Part shown: positions 53,409 to 61,650 of the stretch, one piece after another
How positions within the stretch are numbered: the first letter of the stretch is position 1
How the letters are laid out: each line of letters starts with the position of its first letter
NCBI GenBank assembly: GCA_030041045.1
Contig: JASHOQ010000020.1
Span: 1-64,000 of the forward strand
Direction of reading: 5' to 3'
Source: Acidobacteriaceae bacterium
GTDB lineage: Bacteria; Acidobacteriota; Terriglobia; Terriglobales; Acidobacteriaceae
Length of the DNA stretch: 64,000 nucleotides
Notes under the pieces: generated by a model
The model's input: only the letters and a program-made list of their open reading frames with translations
Database searches by the model: none
Told to the model about the DNA's origin: nothing
Position numbers and translations under genes: made by a program

Positions 53409-53411
53409 AAG

Positions 53412-54020
53412 TCAAGCAACGAGCCGGAGCTTCTGCTTCCATTTCTTCGCGGTCATCCTGTGAGGGTGCAAAAGCTCCTTCAGCTCGGCTCCAGCCTCCT
53501 TCACGAAGTAGTACTTTCCCTCTTTCCAGGAGGCGGTCTTGTCATATCCCTTCTTGTGAAGAATTTCCAATGCGTCATCGAATGTCATCGCATACACGTC
53601 GTTCCTGTCGGGAGATTGGACGTTCCAGACATAAGCAATGAGCAAATTGGGAATACTCTCATATTTTGCGTCGAGCGAAAATGACTCAATCGATGAAGCC
53701 TTCATCTGGATAGGCCGCGCCACGAATTCACCATCGGTCCGGTAGACAATTAGATCGACTCCTTTATCGCGAATCGGCTCGGCGACTTCGAACCCTGCGG
53801 CGACTAGATGCGAAATCAACAGATGTTTCCCAGCTATCTCCACTAACTGCGCGTCCCCTGGACCGGTAGAGAGAGGGTCGTCGTCCAGGTCAGGATCGCC
53901 TTGAAGAAAAGTGACTTTGTTACCTTTCGCATATCGGTCCTTGTACTTACCTCGCACAGCCCGCGAGAAATCAAACCTGCTCCGGATTTGCCGCTCTGCC
54001 TCACTCATTCGCCCGCTCAT
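53412..54020 (-). CDS. BrnT-partner-like N terminus fused to PD-(D/E)xK-like domain
   Basis: 202 residues from ATG 54020 with GGAGG 5 bases upstream, overlapping the brnT end by 20 bases. Residues 16-33 read F-D-F-S-R-A-V-R-G-K-Y-K-D-R-Y-A-K-G, the pattern of small antitoxins paired with toxins of the BrnT/RelE type. Residues about 57-150 look like a restriction-endonuclease fold: E61 in a first helix, R-D-K-G-V-D-L-I-V-Y (D89) and P-I-Q-M-K-A-S-S (Q105, K107), the D-(Q)xK arrangement, then I-P-N-L-L-I-A-Y-V-W-N-V. The last 50 residues are basic. Function unknown: antitoxin with a nuclease-fold extension, or a nuclease that takes the antitoxin place. Confidence 0.7.
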   Translation of the reverse strand: MSGRMSEAERQIRSRFDFSRAVRGKYKDRYAKGNKVTFLQGDPDLDDDPLSTGPGDAQLVEIAGKHLLISHLVAAGFEVAEPIRDKGVDLIVYRTDGEFVARPIQMKASSIESFSLDAKYESIPNLLIAYVWNVQSPDRNDVYAMTFDDALEILHKKGYDKTASWKEGKYYFVKEAGAELKELLHPHRMTAKKWKQKLRLVA

Positions 54021-54321
54021 ATTCCCTCCTTTCCCAGCGTTCCGCGGCTCGCGCGCTAATAATTCGTACTCTTCCTTCCCTGTCGGTAAAGCACACCGTC
54101 AAAAACCTTCCAGCTTGCGACAGACCAACGGCAAGACTGCGAGCTTCATCGTCACTATGCTCTCGATCAGGAGCCACAAGGAGCTTCTCATCCCCGAAGA
54201 TCGTACGAGCCTCGTCAAATGAGACCCCGTGCTTCTTCAAGTTCGCCGCAGCTTTGAGAGGATTCCATTCAAACTCAAGGTCCCAAGCACCGGCTCCCTC
54301 GCGACTTTTCCCGGTATCCAT
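54001..54321 (-). CDS. brnT: BrnT-family toxin
   Basis: 106 residues from ATG 54321. After 15 residues comes F-E-W-N-P-L-K-A-A-A-N-L-K-K-H-G-V-S-F and then D-E-A-R-T-I-F-G-D, followed by L-A-V-G-L-S-Q-A-G-R and R-V-R-I-I-S-A-R-A-A-E-R-W-E-R-R-E-Y-E: the complete BrnT pattern. BrnT is an RNase-type toxin of the RelE superfamily, normally followed by BrnA antitoxin. Here the following gene is not BrnA but the nuclease-fusion. It lies 31 bases after dnaJ inside the heat-shock gene run. Confidence 0.88.
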   Translation of the reverse strand: MDTGKSREGAGAWDLEFEWNPLKAAANLKKHGVSFDEARTIFGDEKLLVAPDREHSDDEARSLAVGLSQAGRFLTVCFTDREGRVRIISARAAERWERREYERANE

Positions 54322-54352
54322 CCCAGCACCAGCTCAAGCAAAGCGTCGGTGC

Positions 54353-55543
54353 TCACAGCTTATCAAATAGCGCCTTCCGCGGATCCTGAGGATTCAGCTT
54401 GCCCAGCTCCCGCATGATCTCGCGGCTGCGCTCGTCGTTCAGGTGCGGCACCACCACTTCCACGGTCACAATCTCGTCGCCGCGCTGGCTTGGGTTCTGC
54501 GCATTCTCAACGCCCCGCTCCCGCATGCGCAGCTTCTGCCCGCTCTGTGTGCCCGGCGGAATCTTCAACTGCGCGCGTCCGTCGATGGTGGGCACCTCCA
54601 CCTTTGCGCCCAGCGAAGCCTCGGCCACCGTCACCGGCACCGCGATCTGAATGTCGTCGCCCGCACGCGTGAACACCGGATGCGTGCCCGTGCGCACAAT
54701 CAGAAACAGGTCGCCCGGCGCGCCGCCGTTCACGCCCGCATTGCCCTTGCCTTGCAGGCGAATCCGCTGCCCGTCGCGCGTGCCCGGCTTGATGCGGAAA
54801 TCCACCGTCTCCGTGCGGCTTACCGTGCCTTCGCCGTGGCATGTGGCGCAAGCGCTGGTGATGCGCCCCGTGCCGTTGCAGCGCGGGCAGGGAATGTTGA
54901 ACTTCATGCGCCCGCCCATCTGCGTCACCTGGCCGGTGCCGTTGCACTCCGGGCAAACCATCGGCCCGCCCGTGTACGTCTGACCGTGACAGGTGGGGCA
55001 GATCTCCTGGCGATGAATCTGGATGCGCGCCTGCCCGCCACGGATCGCCGTCCAGAAATCAACCGTGGCCTGGTATTCGAGATCGCTTCCCGGCTGCGGC
55101 CCGCGCGGAGCCTGCGGCTGCTGGCTCCCGGAAAAAATCCCCGAGAAAATATCCTTGAAGCTGCCCCACCCCGTCGACCCCGCGCCGGCCTGCGCGCCCG
55201 GCCCGCCCTGAAAGCCCGAGAAATCGAAGCCGTCGAAATCCACGCGCCCGTGCTGCCCACCGCCCGCGCTTTGCTGCCGCGCATAAGCTTCGGCCTGCGC
55301 CGGGTCAATTTGGTCGGAATAAAACCCCACCTGGTCGTAAATCTTGCGCTTCTTCTCGTCGCTCAATATATCGTTGGCCTCGGAGATCTCCTTGAACTTT
55401 TCCTCCGCCTTTTTGTCTCCGGGATTGACGTCGGGATGATATTTGCGCGCAGCTTTCCTGAAGGCCTTGCGGATCTCCTCCGGCGTGGCCGTCTTCTTCA
55501 CGCCCAGCGTGGCGTAATAGTCTTTGTTGGTCGTCGTGGCCAT
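54353..55543 (-). CDS. dnaJ: Chaperone co-factor DnaJ (Hsp40)
   Basis: 396 residues. J domain 7-75 with H36-P37-D38; a Gly-rich, Phe-rich linker (about 80-145); four zinc-binding C-x-x-C-x-G-x-x units ([32 protein letters not shown]); and the C-terminal substrate domain with [10 protein letters not shown] type I DnaJ that feeds substrates to DnaK, encoded 94 bases upstream. Confidence 0.96.
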   Translation of the reverse strand: MATTTNKDYYATLGVKKTATPEEIRKAFRKAARKYHPDVNPGDKKAEEKFKEISEANDILSDEKKRKIYDQVGFYSDQIDPAQAEAYARQQSAGGGQHGRVDFDGFDFSGFQGGPGAQAGAGSTGWGSFKDIFSGIFSGSQQPQAPRGPQPGSDLEYQATVDFWTAIRGGQARIQIHRQEICPTCHGQTYTGGPMVCPECNGTGQVTQMGGRMKFNIPCPRCNGTGRITSACATCHGEGTVSRTETVDFRIKPGTRDGQRIRLQGKGNAGVNGGAPGDLFLIVRTGTHPVFTRAGDDIQIAVPVTVAEASLGAKVEVPTIDGRAQLKIPPGTQSGQKLRMRERGVENAQNPSQRGDEIVTVEVVVPHLNDERSREIMRELGKLNPQDPRKALFDKL

Positions 55544-55602
55544 TTAGTCTTGGTCAGTTTCCATCCTAATAATTCAGGGTGAACAGCACCGCCGCCCACC
55601 CC

Positions 55603-55634
55603 GCTGACTTGCTAACTCGCTGACCTGCTGACTC
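55603..55634. repeat. Tandem 16-bp repeat between dnaK and dnaJ
   Basis: GCTGACTTGCTAACTC and GCTGACCTGCTGACTC, head to tail, 14/16 identical, in the dnaK-dnaJ spacer. Role unknown. Confidence 0.7.
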
Positions 55635-55637
55635 GCT

Positions 55638-57563
55638 TCACTTCTTGTCTTCCACGTCCACGTACTCGGCGTCGATCACGCCCTCGTCTTTCTTCTGCTC
55701 GCCGCCAGAGGAACCGGTGCCATCTGCGGGTCCGCCTGACGCAGCCGCTTGTGCGGAGCTCGCTTTGTACATGGCCTCGGCCAGCTTGTGGCTCGCCTGC
55801 GTCAGCTTCTCCTGCGCCGCCTTCAGGTCCTTCACCGAAGGCGACCCCTCCGCAAGCGTCTTCTTGGCGTCGGCCAGCGCCGATTCGACCTCGGTCTTGT
55901 CGGCAGCGGCCACCTTCTCGCCCGAATCCTTCAGCATCTTCTCGATGTTGTAGACCAACCCGTCGAGCGAGTTGCGCGCCTCGATCTCTTCGCGCTTCTC
56001 CTTGTCCTCGGCCGCGTGGGACTCCGCCTCCTTGGCCATCTTCTCCACTTCTTCCTTGCTCAGGCCGGAGCTCGAGGTAATCGTGATGCGCGTGTCCTTA
56101 CCCGTGGCGTTGTCCTTCGCCGTCACGTTCAAAATGCCGTTGGCGTCGATGTCGAACGTGACCTCGATCTGGGGCACGCCGCGCGGCGCCGGAGGAATGC
56201 CTCCCAGCTTGAACTTGCCCAGCGTGCGGTTCTGTCCCGCCATGGGCCGCTCGCCCTGCAGCACGTGCACCTCCACTTCCGTCTGCGAATCCGCCGCCGT
56301 CGAAAACGTCTCTGTCTTCTTGGTCGGAATCGTGGTGTTGCGCGGGATCATCGGCGTGGCCACGCCGCCCAGCGTCTCGATCGCCAAGGTCAGCGGCGTC
56401 ACGTCCAGCAGCAGCAGGTCCTTCACCTCGCCCGCCAGCACGCCCGCCTGCACGGCTGCGCCCACGGCCACAACCTCATCGGGATTCACGCCCCGGTGCG
56501 GCTCCTTGCCGAACAGATTCTTCACCAGCTCCTGAATCTTGGGCATGCGCGTCTGCCCGCCCACCAGCACCACCTCGTCAATGTCGCTGGTCTTCACCCC
56601 GGCATCGCTCATGGCCTGCTTGCACGGACCGATCGACTTCTCGAGCAGGTCGTTCACCATCTGCTCCAGTTTCGAGCGCGTCAGCTTGCGCACCAGGTGC
56701 TTCGGTCCCGTCGCGTCTGCCGTAATAAAGGGAAGATTGATCTCCGTCTCCAGCGTCGTCGAAAGCTCGATCTTTGCCTTCTCCGCGGCGTCCTTCAGTC
56801 GCTGCAGCGCCATCTCGTTGCCCTTCGAGCTGAGGTCCAGCCCCTCTTCCTGCTTGAACTCGGCAATCAGCCAGTCCACAATGCGCTGGTCAAGATTGTC
56901 GCCACCCAGGTGCGTGTCGCCATTGGTCGACTTCACCTCGATCACGCCTTCGCCCACTTCGAGAATGGAAATATCGAACGTGCCGCCGCCAAAGTCGTAA
57001 ACGGCGATGGTCTCGTCCTTTTTCTTGTCCAGCCCATAAGCCAGAGCCGCCGCCGTAGGCTCGTTCACAATTCGCTTCACTTCCAGGCCGGCAATCTTGC
57101 CCGCGTCCTTGGTGGCCTGCCGCTGCGCGTCGTTGAAGTAGGCCGGAACCGTGATCACTGCCTCGTTCACCGTCTCGCCCAGGTAAGCCTCGGCGCTCTT
57201 CTTCAATTTCTGAAGGATCATGGCCGAAATCTCCGGCGGAGTGTACTCCTTGCCCTGCGCCACCACGGCCACGTGGTCGCCCTGTTTCACCACCTTGTAG
57301 GGCACCATCTTCATCTCGTCCGTCACTTCTTCATAGCGCCGGCCCATGAAGCGCTTGATCGAATAGATCGTGTTCTCGGGGTTGGTGATGGCCTGGCGCT
57401 TGGCCACCTGGCCAACCAGCCGCTCGCCGCTTTTGGAGAAGCCGACGATCGAGGGCGTGGTGCGCGCACCCTCTTCATTTGCAATCACTTTCGGCTCTCC
57501 ACCCTCCAGCACCGCCACACACGAGTTGGTGGTGCCAAGGTCAATGCCAATAATCTTTGCCAT
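55638..57563 (-). CDS. dnaK: Chaperone DnaK (Hsp70)
   Basis: 641 residues from ATG 57563 (AGGA upstream); an open extension to 57641 is rejected because it covers the promoter. ATPase signatures: [35 protein letters not shown]. The substrate domain has [10 protein letters not shown] and the C-terminal tail ends in E-Y-V-D-V-E-D-K-K. Head of the heat-shock run dnaK-dnaJ-brnT-fusion-hspR. Confidence 0.98.
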   Translation of the reverse strand: MAKIIGIDLGTTNSCVAVLEGGEPKVIANEEGARTTPSIVGFSKSGERLVGQVAKRQAITNPENTIYSIKRFMGRRYEEVTDEMKMVPYKVVKQGDHVAVVAQGKEYTPPEISAMILQKLKKSAEAYLGETVNEAVITVPAYFNDAQRQATKDAGKIAGLEVKRIVNEPTAAALAYGLDKKKDETIAVYDFGGGTFDISILEVGEGVIEVKSTNGDTHLGGDNLDQRIVDWLIAEFKQEEGLDLSSKGNEMALQRLKDAAEKAKIELSTTLETEINLPFITADATGPKHLVRKLTRSKLEQMVNDLLEKSIGPCKQAMSDAGVKTSDIDEVVLVGGQTRMPKIQELVKNLFGKEPHRGVNPDEVVAVGAAVQAGVLAGEVKDLLLLDVTPLTLAIETLGGVATPMIPRNTTIPTKKTETFSTAADSQTEVEVHVLQGERPMAGQNRTLGKFKLGGIPPAPRGVPQIEVTFDIDANGILNVTAKDNATGKDTRITITSSSGLSKEEVEKMAKEAESHAAEDKEKREEIEARNSLDGLVYNIEKMLKDSGEKVAAADKTEVESALADAKKTLAEGSPSVKDLKAAQEKLTQASHKLAEAMYKASSAQAAASGGPADGTGSSGGEQKKDEGVIDAEYVDVEDKK

Positions 57564-57611
57564 GATTTTCCTGCCTTTGGAAGAAATTCTGCCTGATCGA
57601 ACTGCCCCGCT

Positions 57612-57642
57612 AGAATGGCAGATTGAGTGAAATACTGTCAAC
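57612..57642 (-). promoter_or_regulatory. dnaK promoter overlapped by a HAIR-like HspR site
   Basis: Minus strand TTGACA (57636-57641), 18 nt, CATTCT (57612-57617), giving a start about 40 bases before dnaK. On the plus strand ATTGAGT-N7-TGTCAAC (57622-57642) resembles the HAIR consensus CTTGAGT-N7-ACTCAAG with 6/7 and 4/7 matches, and its right half contains the -35. Binding of HspR there would block RNA polymerase. Confidence 0.55.
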
Positions 57643-57767
57643 TTTTTTGATGCGCTTCGCCTAAAGAAGATGCATCCTTTTGCTCGGCTTGGGATTGGGC
57701 CCCAGGTGACGACGGCCGCCGGATCAATCGCCCCAAGCTCGCACCCGCCGCGCTCATAAGAAAGGGC

Positions 57768-58418
57768 TTATTTGAAGGCGCAGGCCGCCGCCAGCACCTC
57801 TTCCGGCTCCGGCCGCACCCGGAAATCGGCATGTGCCTCCCCGTAAATTACCCGGCCGTCCCGCCCGATCAAATAGGTCGCCGGGATGGGCAGCCGCCAG
57901 CTCTCCTCCCCGTTCACAAAGGGGATGTTCACCAGGATCGAGCGGTAGTACTCGCGGTGGTATTCGGGCACCGCGTACCCCAGGCCGAATTGCCCGGCAA
58001 CCGCGCAGCCGGGATCGCTCAGCACCGGGAAGGGCAGCATGTGCTGGCTGATCATGAAGTCGCTCTGCCGCTCCACCTGCGGGCTGACGGCCACCAGCAG
58101 CGCGCCGCACTCGCGCAGCCGCCCATACACATCGCGCCACGCCTCGAGCTCAGTCATGCAATAGGGGCACCAGCGACCGCGAAAGAACTTGATCACCAGC
58201 GGCGCCAACGCCAGCAGGTCGGCGCTGCGCACCGGCTTGCCGGCCGCATCGTTCAGCGTGAACTCGGGCGCCTTCGCGCCCACCGGCAAAATTTTTCCCT
58301 CGACCCCGGAGTCGAACAGCTCACGAACCGCCTTCTCTCCCACTGCCAGCCGCTCGGCCTGTACCAGCCGCCGCGTGTTGGCGGTGATCTCGTCGAGCTG
58401 GTCCTGAAGGGCGGTCAT
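57768..58418 (-). CDS. Peroxiredoxin-like (AhpC/TSA) thioredoxin-fold protein
   Basis: 216 residues from ATG 58418 (M-T-A-L-Q-D-Q-L-D-E-I); an ATG 27 bases earlier is possible. The AhpC/TSA fold follows an N-terminal helical stretch: G-A-K-A-P-E-F-T-L-N, then F-F-R-G-R-W-C-P-Y-C-M-T-E-L with C84 and C87. The R-x-x-W-C-P-Y-C active site suggests a thiol peroxidase or thiol-disulfide reductase. The first 17 codons recur at 59072-59122 as a separate fragment. Confidence 0.88.
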   Translation of the reverse strand: MTALQDQLDEITANTRRLVQAERLAVGEKAVRELFDSGVEGKILPVGAKAPEFTLNDAAGKPVRSADLLALAPLVIKFFRGRWCPYCMTELEAWRDVYGRLRECGALLVAVSPQVERQSDFMISQHMLPFPVLSDPGCAVAGQFGLGYAVPEYHREYYRSILVNIPFVNGEESWRLPIPATYLIGRDGRVIYGEAHADFRVRPEPEEVLAAACAFK

Positions 58419-58483
58419 CTTGCTGATATTTTCGCAGATCGCCATTGACCGTACCGTTTAGTCGATCGTCTTCAGCAATATCG

Positions 58484-58502
58484 GCGCCCGTAGCTCAACT
58501 GG
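58484..58502 (+). other. tRNA-like 5' fragment upstream of dinJ
   Basis: GCGCCCGTAGCTCAACTGG matches the 5' end of a tRNA (acceptor strand, then the start of the D arm, as in tRNA-Arg). No anticodon arm or T arm follows, since dinJ begins 15 bases later. It could be the trace of a recombination or integration at a tRNA, or chance similarity to a conserved motif. Confidence 0.4.
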
Positions 58503-58516
58503 GCTACAATGATTGT

Positions 58517-58774
58517 ATGGCTAGTAATGCAGTTGTTCGTTCGCGGATCGACGCCGATGTGAAGGATCGAGCGGCTGAAGTGCTCGATAGAATGGGACTC
58601 ACCGTGTCGGATGCGATTCGCATCGTTCTCACCCGAGTGGCAAATGAAAATGCGCTCCCGTTCGATCTGAAGCCGAACAAGCTGACGCAGCAGACCATGC
58701 GTAAGACAGCAAAAGGGCGTGAGGTGCACCGGGCAAAAAACGCCAAAGATCTATTTCGTAAGCTGGAAATCTGA
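58517..58774 (+). CDS. dinJ: Antitoxin DinJ/RelB
   Basis: 85 residues from ATG 58517. Ribbon-helix-helix N terminus (V-V-R-S-R-I-D-A-D-V-K-D-R-A), then M-G-L-T-V-S-D-A-I-R-I-V-L-T-R-V and P-F-D-L-K-P-N, as in DinJ. It neutralises the following YafQ and represses its own promoter. The stop overlaps the yafQ start as TGATG. Confidence 0.92.
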   Translation: MASNAVVRSRIDADVKDRAAEVLDRMGLTVSDAIRIVLTRVANENALPFDLKPNKLTQQTMRKTAKGREVHRAKNAKDLFRKLEI

Positions 58775-59046
58775 TGCGGGCGGTCAGCTATTCCACCCAG
58801 TTCCAACGCGACGTGAAACGGCTGCAGAAGCGCGGCAAAGACATAGAAAAGCTGAAGAGTCTGATCGAACTCCTTCTCGCGGGCGGACCCTTGCCGCCTC
58901 AGTACAAGGATCACCCGCTCAAGCACGGCTGGGCGGGCTATCGCGATGCCCACATCGAACCCGACTGGGTGCTCGTCTATTCGGCGACCGCCAAGACCGT
59001 GCATCTCGAGCGCACCGGAACTCACCAAGAGCTATTTGAATACTGA
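58774..59046 (+). CDS. yafQ: mRNA interferase toxin YafQ
   Basis: 90 residues. Aligns throughout with YafQ: Y-K-D-H-P-L, G-Y-R-D-A-H-I-E-P-D-W and R-T-G-T-H-Q-E-L-F. The residues matching the E. coli active site are all present: H47, H60, D64, H84 and F88. It cleaves mRNA on the ribosome. Translationally coupled to dinJ. Confidence 0.94.
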   Translation: MRAVSYSTQFQRDVKRLQKRGKDIEKLKSLIELLLAGGPLPPQYKDHPLKHGWAGYRDAHIEPDWVLVYSATAKTVHLERTGTHQELFEY

Positions 59047-59071
59047 GATAGCCTTCAGGGCTTAGCCTGTA

Positions 59072-59122
59072 TTTGCGTGTGTTGTCCGTAATCTCGTCGA
59101 GCTGGTCCTGGAGCAAAGTCAC
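59072..59122 (-). pseudogene. Orphan 5' fragment of a peroxiredoxin-like gene
   Basis: Minus strand translates as V-T-L-L-Q-D-Q-L-D-E-I-T-D-N-T-R-K, almost identical to the start of the peroxiredoxin-like gene (M-T-A-L-Q-D-Q-L-D-E-I-T-A-N-T-R-R), also at base level. After 17 codons similarity stops. The toxin-antitoxin pair lies between the fragment and the intact gene, and the palindromic element begins 2 bases beyond the fragment. Confidence 0.65.
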
Positions 59123-59123
59123 G

Positions 59124-59244
59124 CTAGAGCGGTTCCACAGTACATGTAGCCATATTTCACAGTTGCGGAAGGTGGCTTTTTCCTGGTGAAAAAGCCACTT
59201 AGCATCTGCGGCTTCGGGATACAGCAACTGCGAAACCGCTGTAG
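59124..59244. repeat. 121-bp palindromic element between yafQ and ffh
   Basis: Ends CTAGAGCGGTT (59124-59134) and AACCGCTGTAG (59234-59244) are inverted with one mismatch; inside, AGTTGC/GCAACT and a perfect 11-bp hairpin GTGGCTTTTTC-CTGGT-GAAAAAGCCAC (59172-59198). No U-rich tail follows the hairpin, so it is not a classic terminator, though it sits between convergent genes. A similar, shorter palindrome is at 62284-62363. Confidence 0.65.
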
Positions 59245-59247
59245 CCT

Positions 59248-60642
59248 TTACCGCCCAAACCTCTGCCTTCCCCCCAGCCCCATCCCGCTCAGCCCGCCGC
59301 GCATCATGTTCCTCATCAGTCCGCCGCGCCCCATCTGCTTGAACATCTTGGCCATCTGCACGTACTGGCGCAGGAGCTGGTTCACGTCTTGCACGCTGGT
59401 GCCGGAGCCGGCCGCGATGCGCTTGCGCCGCGAGCCCGAAATAATCTCGTGGTTGCGCCGCTCCTTCGGCGTCATCGAATTGATGATCGCCTCCAGGCGC
59501 ACGAATTGCTTCTCGTCCACCTGGCTGCTCGCCTCCTTGAGCCCCGCGAACGGCCCCACGCTGGGCATCATCTTCATGATCGACTCCATCGAGCCGAGCT
59601 TCTTGATCTGCTTCAACTGGTCGCGGAAATCCTCAAGCGAAAACCCGTCGCCCAGCAGTGCCTTCTTGGCCAGCTCCTCGCTTTTTTTGCGGTCGAGCTT
59701 CTCCTCGGCCTTCTCAATGAGCGAAAGCATGTCGCCCATGCCCAGAATGCGCCCCACAATGCGGTCGGGATGAAACGGCTCGAAGGCGTCCGGCTTTTCG
59801 CCCACGCCGATGAACTTGATCGGCTGGCCCGTCACGTGGCGAATCGAAAGCGCCGCGCCGCCGCGCGCATCGCCATCCATCTTCGTGAGAATCACGCCCG
59901 TCAGCGATAACCGCGAGTGAAACTCCTGCGCGGAGTTCACCGCGTCCTGCCCGGTCATGGCATCGGCCACAAACAGAATCTCCGCCGGCGTGAGCAGCTT
60001 CTTGAGCCGCTCCATCTCCGTCATCAGCTCTTCGTCCACGTGCAGCCGGCCCGCGGTATCCACAATCAGCGTGTCGCAGCCCATGATCACCGCCTCGCGC
60101 CGCGCCTCTTTCGCCAGCCGCTCCACCAGCGGCGAACCCGCCGCCTCGCCCTTCAGGTCGCCCTCGTAGAGGCGCGCCTCGATCGATTTCGCCACCACCT
60201 TCAACTGCTCGCGCGCCGCCGGCCGGTACACGTCCACGGAGACCAGCATGGGCCGGTGCCCGCCCTTCTTGAGCCAGCTGGCCAGCTTGCCGCTCGTCGT
60301 CGTTTTGCCGGAGCCCTGCAGCCCGGCCATCAGAATCACCGTGGGCGGCTGCGAAGCAAATTTGAAGCGCGCCGTGTCGCGGCCCAGAATCTCGATCAGC
60401 TCGTCGCGCACCACCTTGATCACTTGCTCGGAGGGCGAAAGCGCTGTGAGCACTTCGGTTCCTACGGCCTTGGCGCGGATGTGCTCGATCAGCTCGTTGA
60501 CGACCTTCAGGTTCACGTCGGCTTCGAGCAGCGCCGTGCGAATCTCACCGAGAGCCGCGCCGATGTTCTCCTCGGTCAGCGCGCCCTGGCCGCGAAGATT
60601 CTTGAAAACGCGCTGCAGTTTATCTGTAAGGTTGTCAAACAT
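59248..60642 (-). CDS. ffh: Signal recognition particle protein Ffh (SRP54)
   Basis: 464 residues. N domain (A-L-L-E-A-D-V-N), G domain with G-L-Q-G-S-G-K-T-T, D-V-Y-R-P-A-A-R-E-Q-L, D-T-A-G-R-L and T-K-M-D-G-D-A-R-G-G, then the methionine-rich M domain with S-G-S-R-x-x-R-I-A-x-G-S-G-T that binds 4.5S RNA. The end is G-G-M-G-L-type rich in Met, Gly and Arg. Complete and normal; essential for targeting inner-membrane proteins to SecYEG. Confidence 0.97.
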   Translation of the reverse strand: MFDNLTDKLQRVFKNLRGQGALTEENIGAALGEIRTALLEADVNLKVVNELIEHIRAKAVGTEVLTALSPSEQVIKVVRDELIEILGRDTARFKFASQPPTVILMAGLQGSGKTTTSGKLASWLKKGGHRPMLVSVDVYRPAAREQLKVVAKSIEARLYEGDLKGEAAGSPLVERLAKEARREAVIMGCDTLIVDTAGRLHVDEELMTEMERLKKLLTPAEILFVADAMTGQDAVNSAQEFHSRLSLTGVILTKMDGDARGGAALSIRHVTGQPIKFIGVGEKPDAFEPFHPDRIVGRILGMGDMLSLIEKAEEKLDRKKSEELAKKALLGDGFSLEDFRDQLKQIKKLGSMESIMKMMPSVGPFAGLKEASSQVDEKQFVRLEAIINSMTPKERRNHEIISGSRRKRIAAGSGTSVQDVNQLLRQYVQMAKMFKQMGRGGLMRNMMRGGLSGMGLGGRQRFGR

Positions 60643-60714
60643 AGGTCCGTCTCCAGTGTATCGAAACTTCTGCCGCGCTCGCCAAACCGGTACTGGGCCA
60701 GCTTGAATTCTCTT

Positions 60715-60932
60715 TGAAAGGGCACGAATTTAGTCGTACCGAAAGCTGGGGGAAATTTTTCGCGGGCTTCAGCCCCTGAGGGATGGCTCATTCAAACTGA
60801 CCCACTACCGGGTAGTGTCCCCATTTGCTATAAGTATCCCTCGGGGGCTAAAAGCCCTTTCACGCTTCGCTCGATTGGCGGCACGGCTGAAGCCGTGCCC
60901 TTTCAAAACGCCAACGAATCAAGACACTACCC
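60715..60932. repeat. Intergenic repeat cluster: dispersed-family copy C and palindromes
   Basis: 60715-60785 is copy C of the 70-bp family. GGCACGGCTGAAGCCGTGCC near 60880 is a perfect palindrome. GGGTAGTGTC (60810-60819) and GACACTACCC (60923-60932) form a 10-bp inverted repeat around the middle section. The 365-base gap between ffh and the carbonic anhydrase gene contains only this. Confidence 0.65.
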
Positions 60933-61007
60933 ACTGCCGCCGGACGCGCCATTCCCATGCGTTACGCTGGTTAGGACGCAAGTCTCTCTGAAGGGTTAGT
61001 ACACAAC

Positions 61008-61628
61008 GTGGATCGATTGATCGCAGGGCACAAGCGGTTCCTCGCGGAAAAATTCCCGGCGAGAAAAGATGACTTTCACCTGCTGGCAGAGTCGCAGGCG
61101 CCTGACTACCTTTTCATCACCTGTTCTGACTCGCGTATCGTGCCCGATCTGATCCTCGGCACAGGCCCCGGCGAACTCTTTATCTCGCGCGCGATCGGCA
61201 ATATTGTGCCCATCGGGGACGCAAGCAGCGCCGACGGCGTCACCGCGACCATCGAGTACGCGGTGGAAGTGCTGAAAGTGCGGCACGTCATTGTGTGCGG
61301 CCACTCGGACTGCGGCGCGCTCAAGGCCGCGCTCGACCGCAAGCATCTTGAAAAGCTGCCCAAATCCAGGCGCTGGCTGCAACACGTGGAGGCGGCGTTC
61401 GTGCATCGCCAGCCGCTCGACCCGGCAGACGGCGAACACGCCGACCTGGCTTCGCTCATCCGCGGAAACGTGGTGGCGCAGCTGATGAACTTGCGCGAGC
61501 AGCCGTCGGTGGCGCGCGCCGTAATGGAAGGCCGGCTCGCCGTGCATGGGTGGTATTACGACATTCTCAGCGGCCGCATCGAGCGATACGACGAAAAGCT
61601 GCGGCGGTTTGAGCCCCTTGTGAGCTGA
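61008..61628 (+). CDS. Beta-class carbonic anhydrase
   Basis: 206 residues from GTG 61008. Zinc ligands C39, H99 and C102 in C-S-D-S-R (39-43) and C-G-H-S-D-C-G (97-103); the Asp41-Arg43 dyad is present. Also F-I-S-R-A-I-G-N-I-V-P and V-H-G-W-Y-Y-D-I. Interconverts CO2 and bicarbonate in the cytoplasm. No ribosome binding site close to the GTG stands out; AAGGG lies 12 bases off. Confidence 0.95.
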   Translation: MDRLIAGHKRFLAEKFPARKDDFHLLAESQAPDYLFITCSDSRIVPDLILGTGPGELFISRAIGNIVPIGDASSADGVTATIEYAVEVLKVRHVIVCGHSDCGALKAALDRKHLEKLPKSRRWLQHVEAAFVHRQPLDPADGEHADLASLIRGNVVAQLMNLREQPSVARAVMEGRLAVHGWYYDILSGRIERYDEKLRRFEPLVS

Positions 61629-61650
61629 GGAGCGACCAGCGCGCGAGGGC

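Noticed and set aside
55749-57596. 615-codon plus-strand frame
   Set aside because: Shadow of dnaK, one of the best conserved genes; no ribosome binding site.
58484-58502. Complete tRNA gene upstream of dinJ
   Set aside because: Only 19 bases of tRNA-like 5' sequence; no anticodon or T arm.
59172-59198. Rho-independent terminator after yafQ or ffh
   Set aside because: Perfect hairpin but AT-rich at the loop end and no U-run after it on either strand; better seen as part of the palindromic element.
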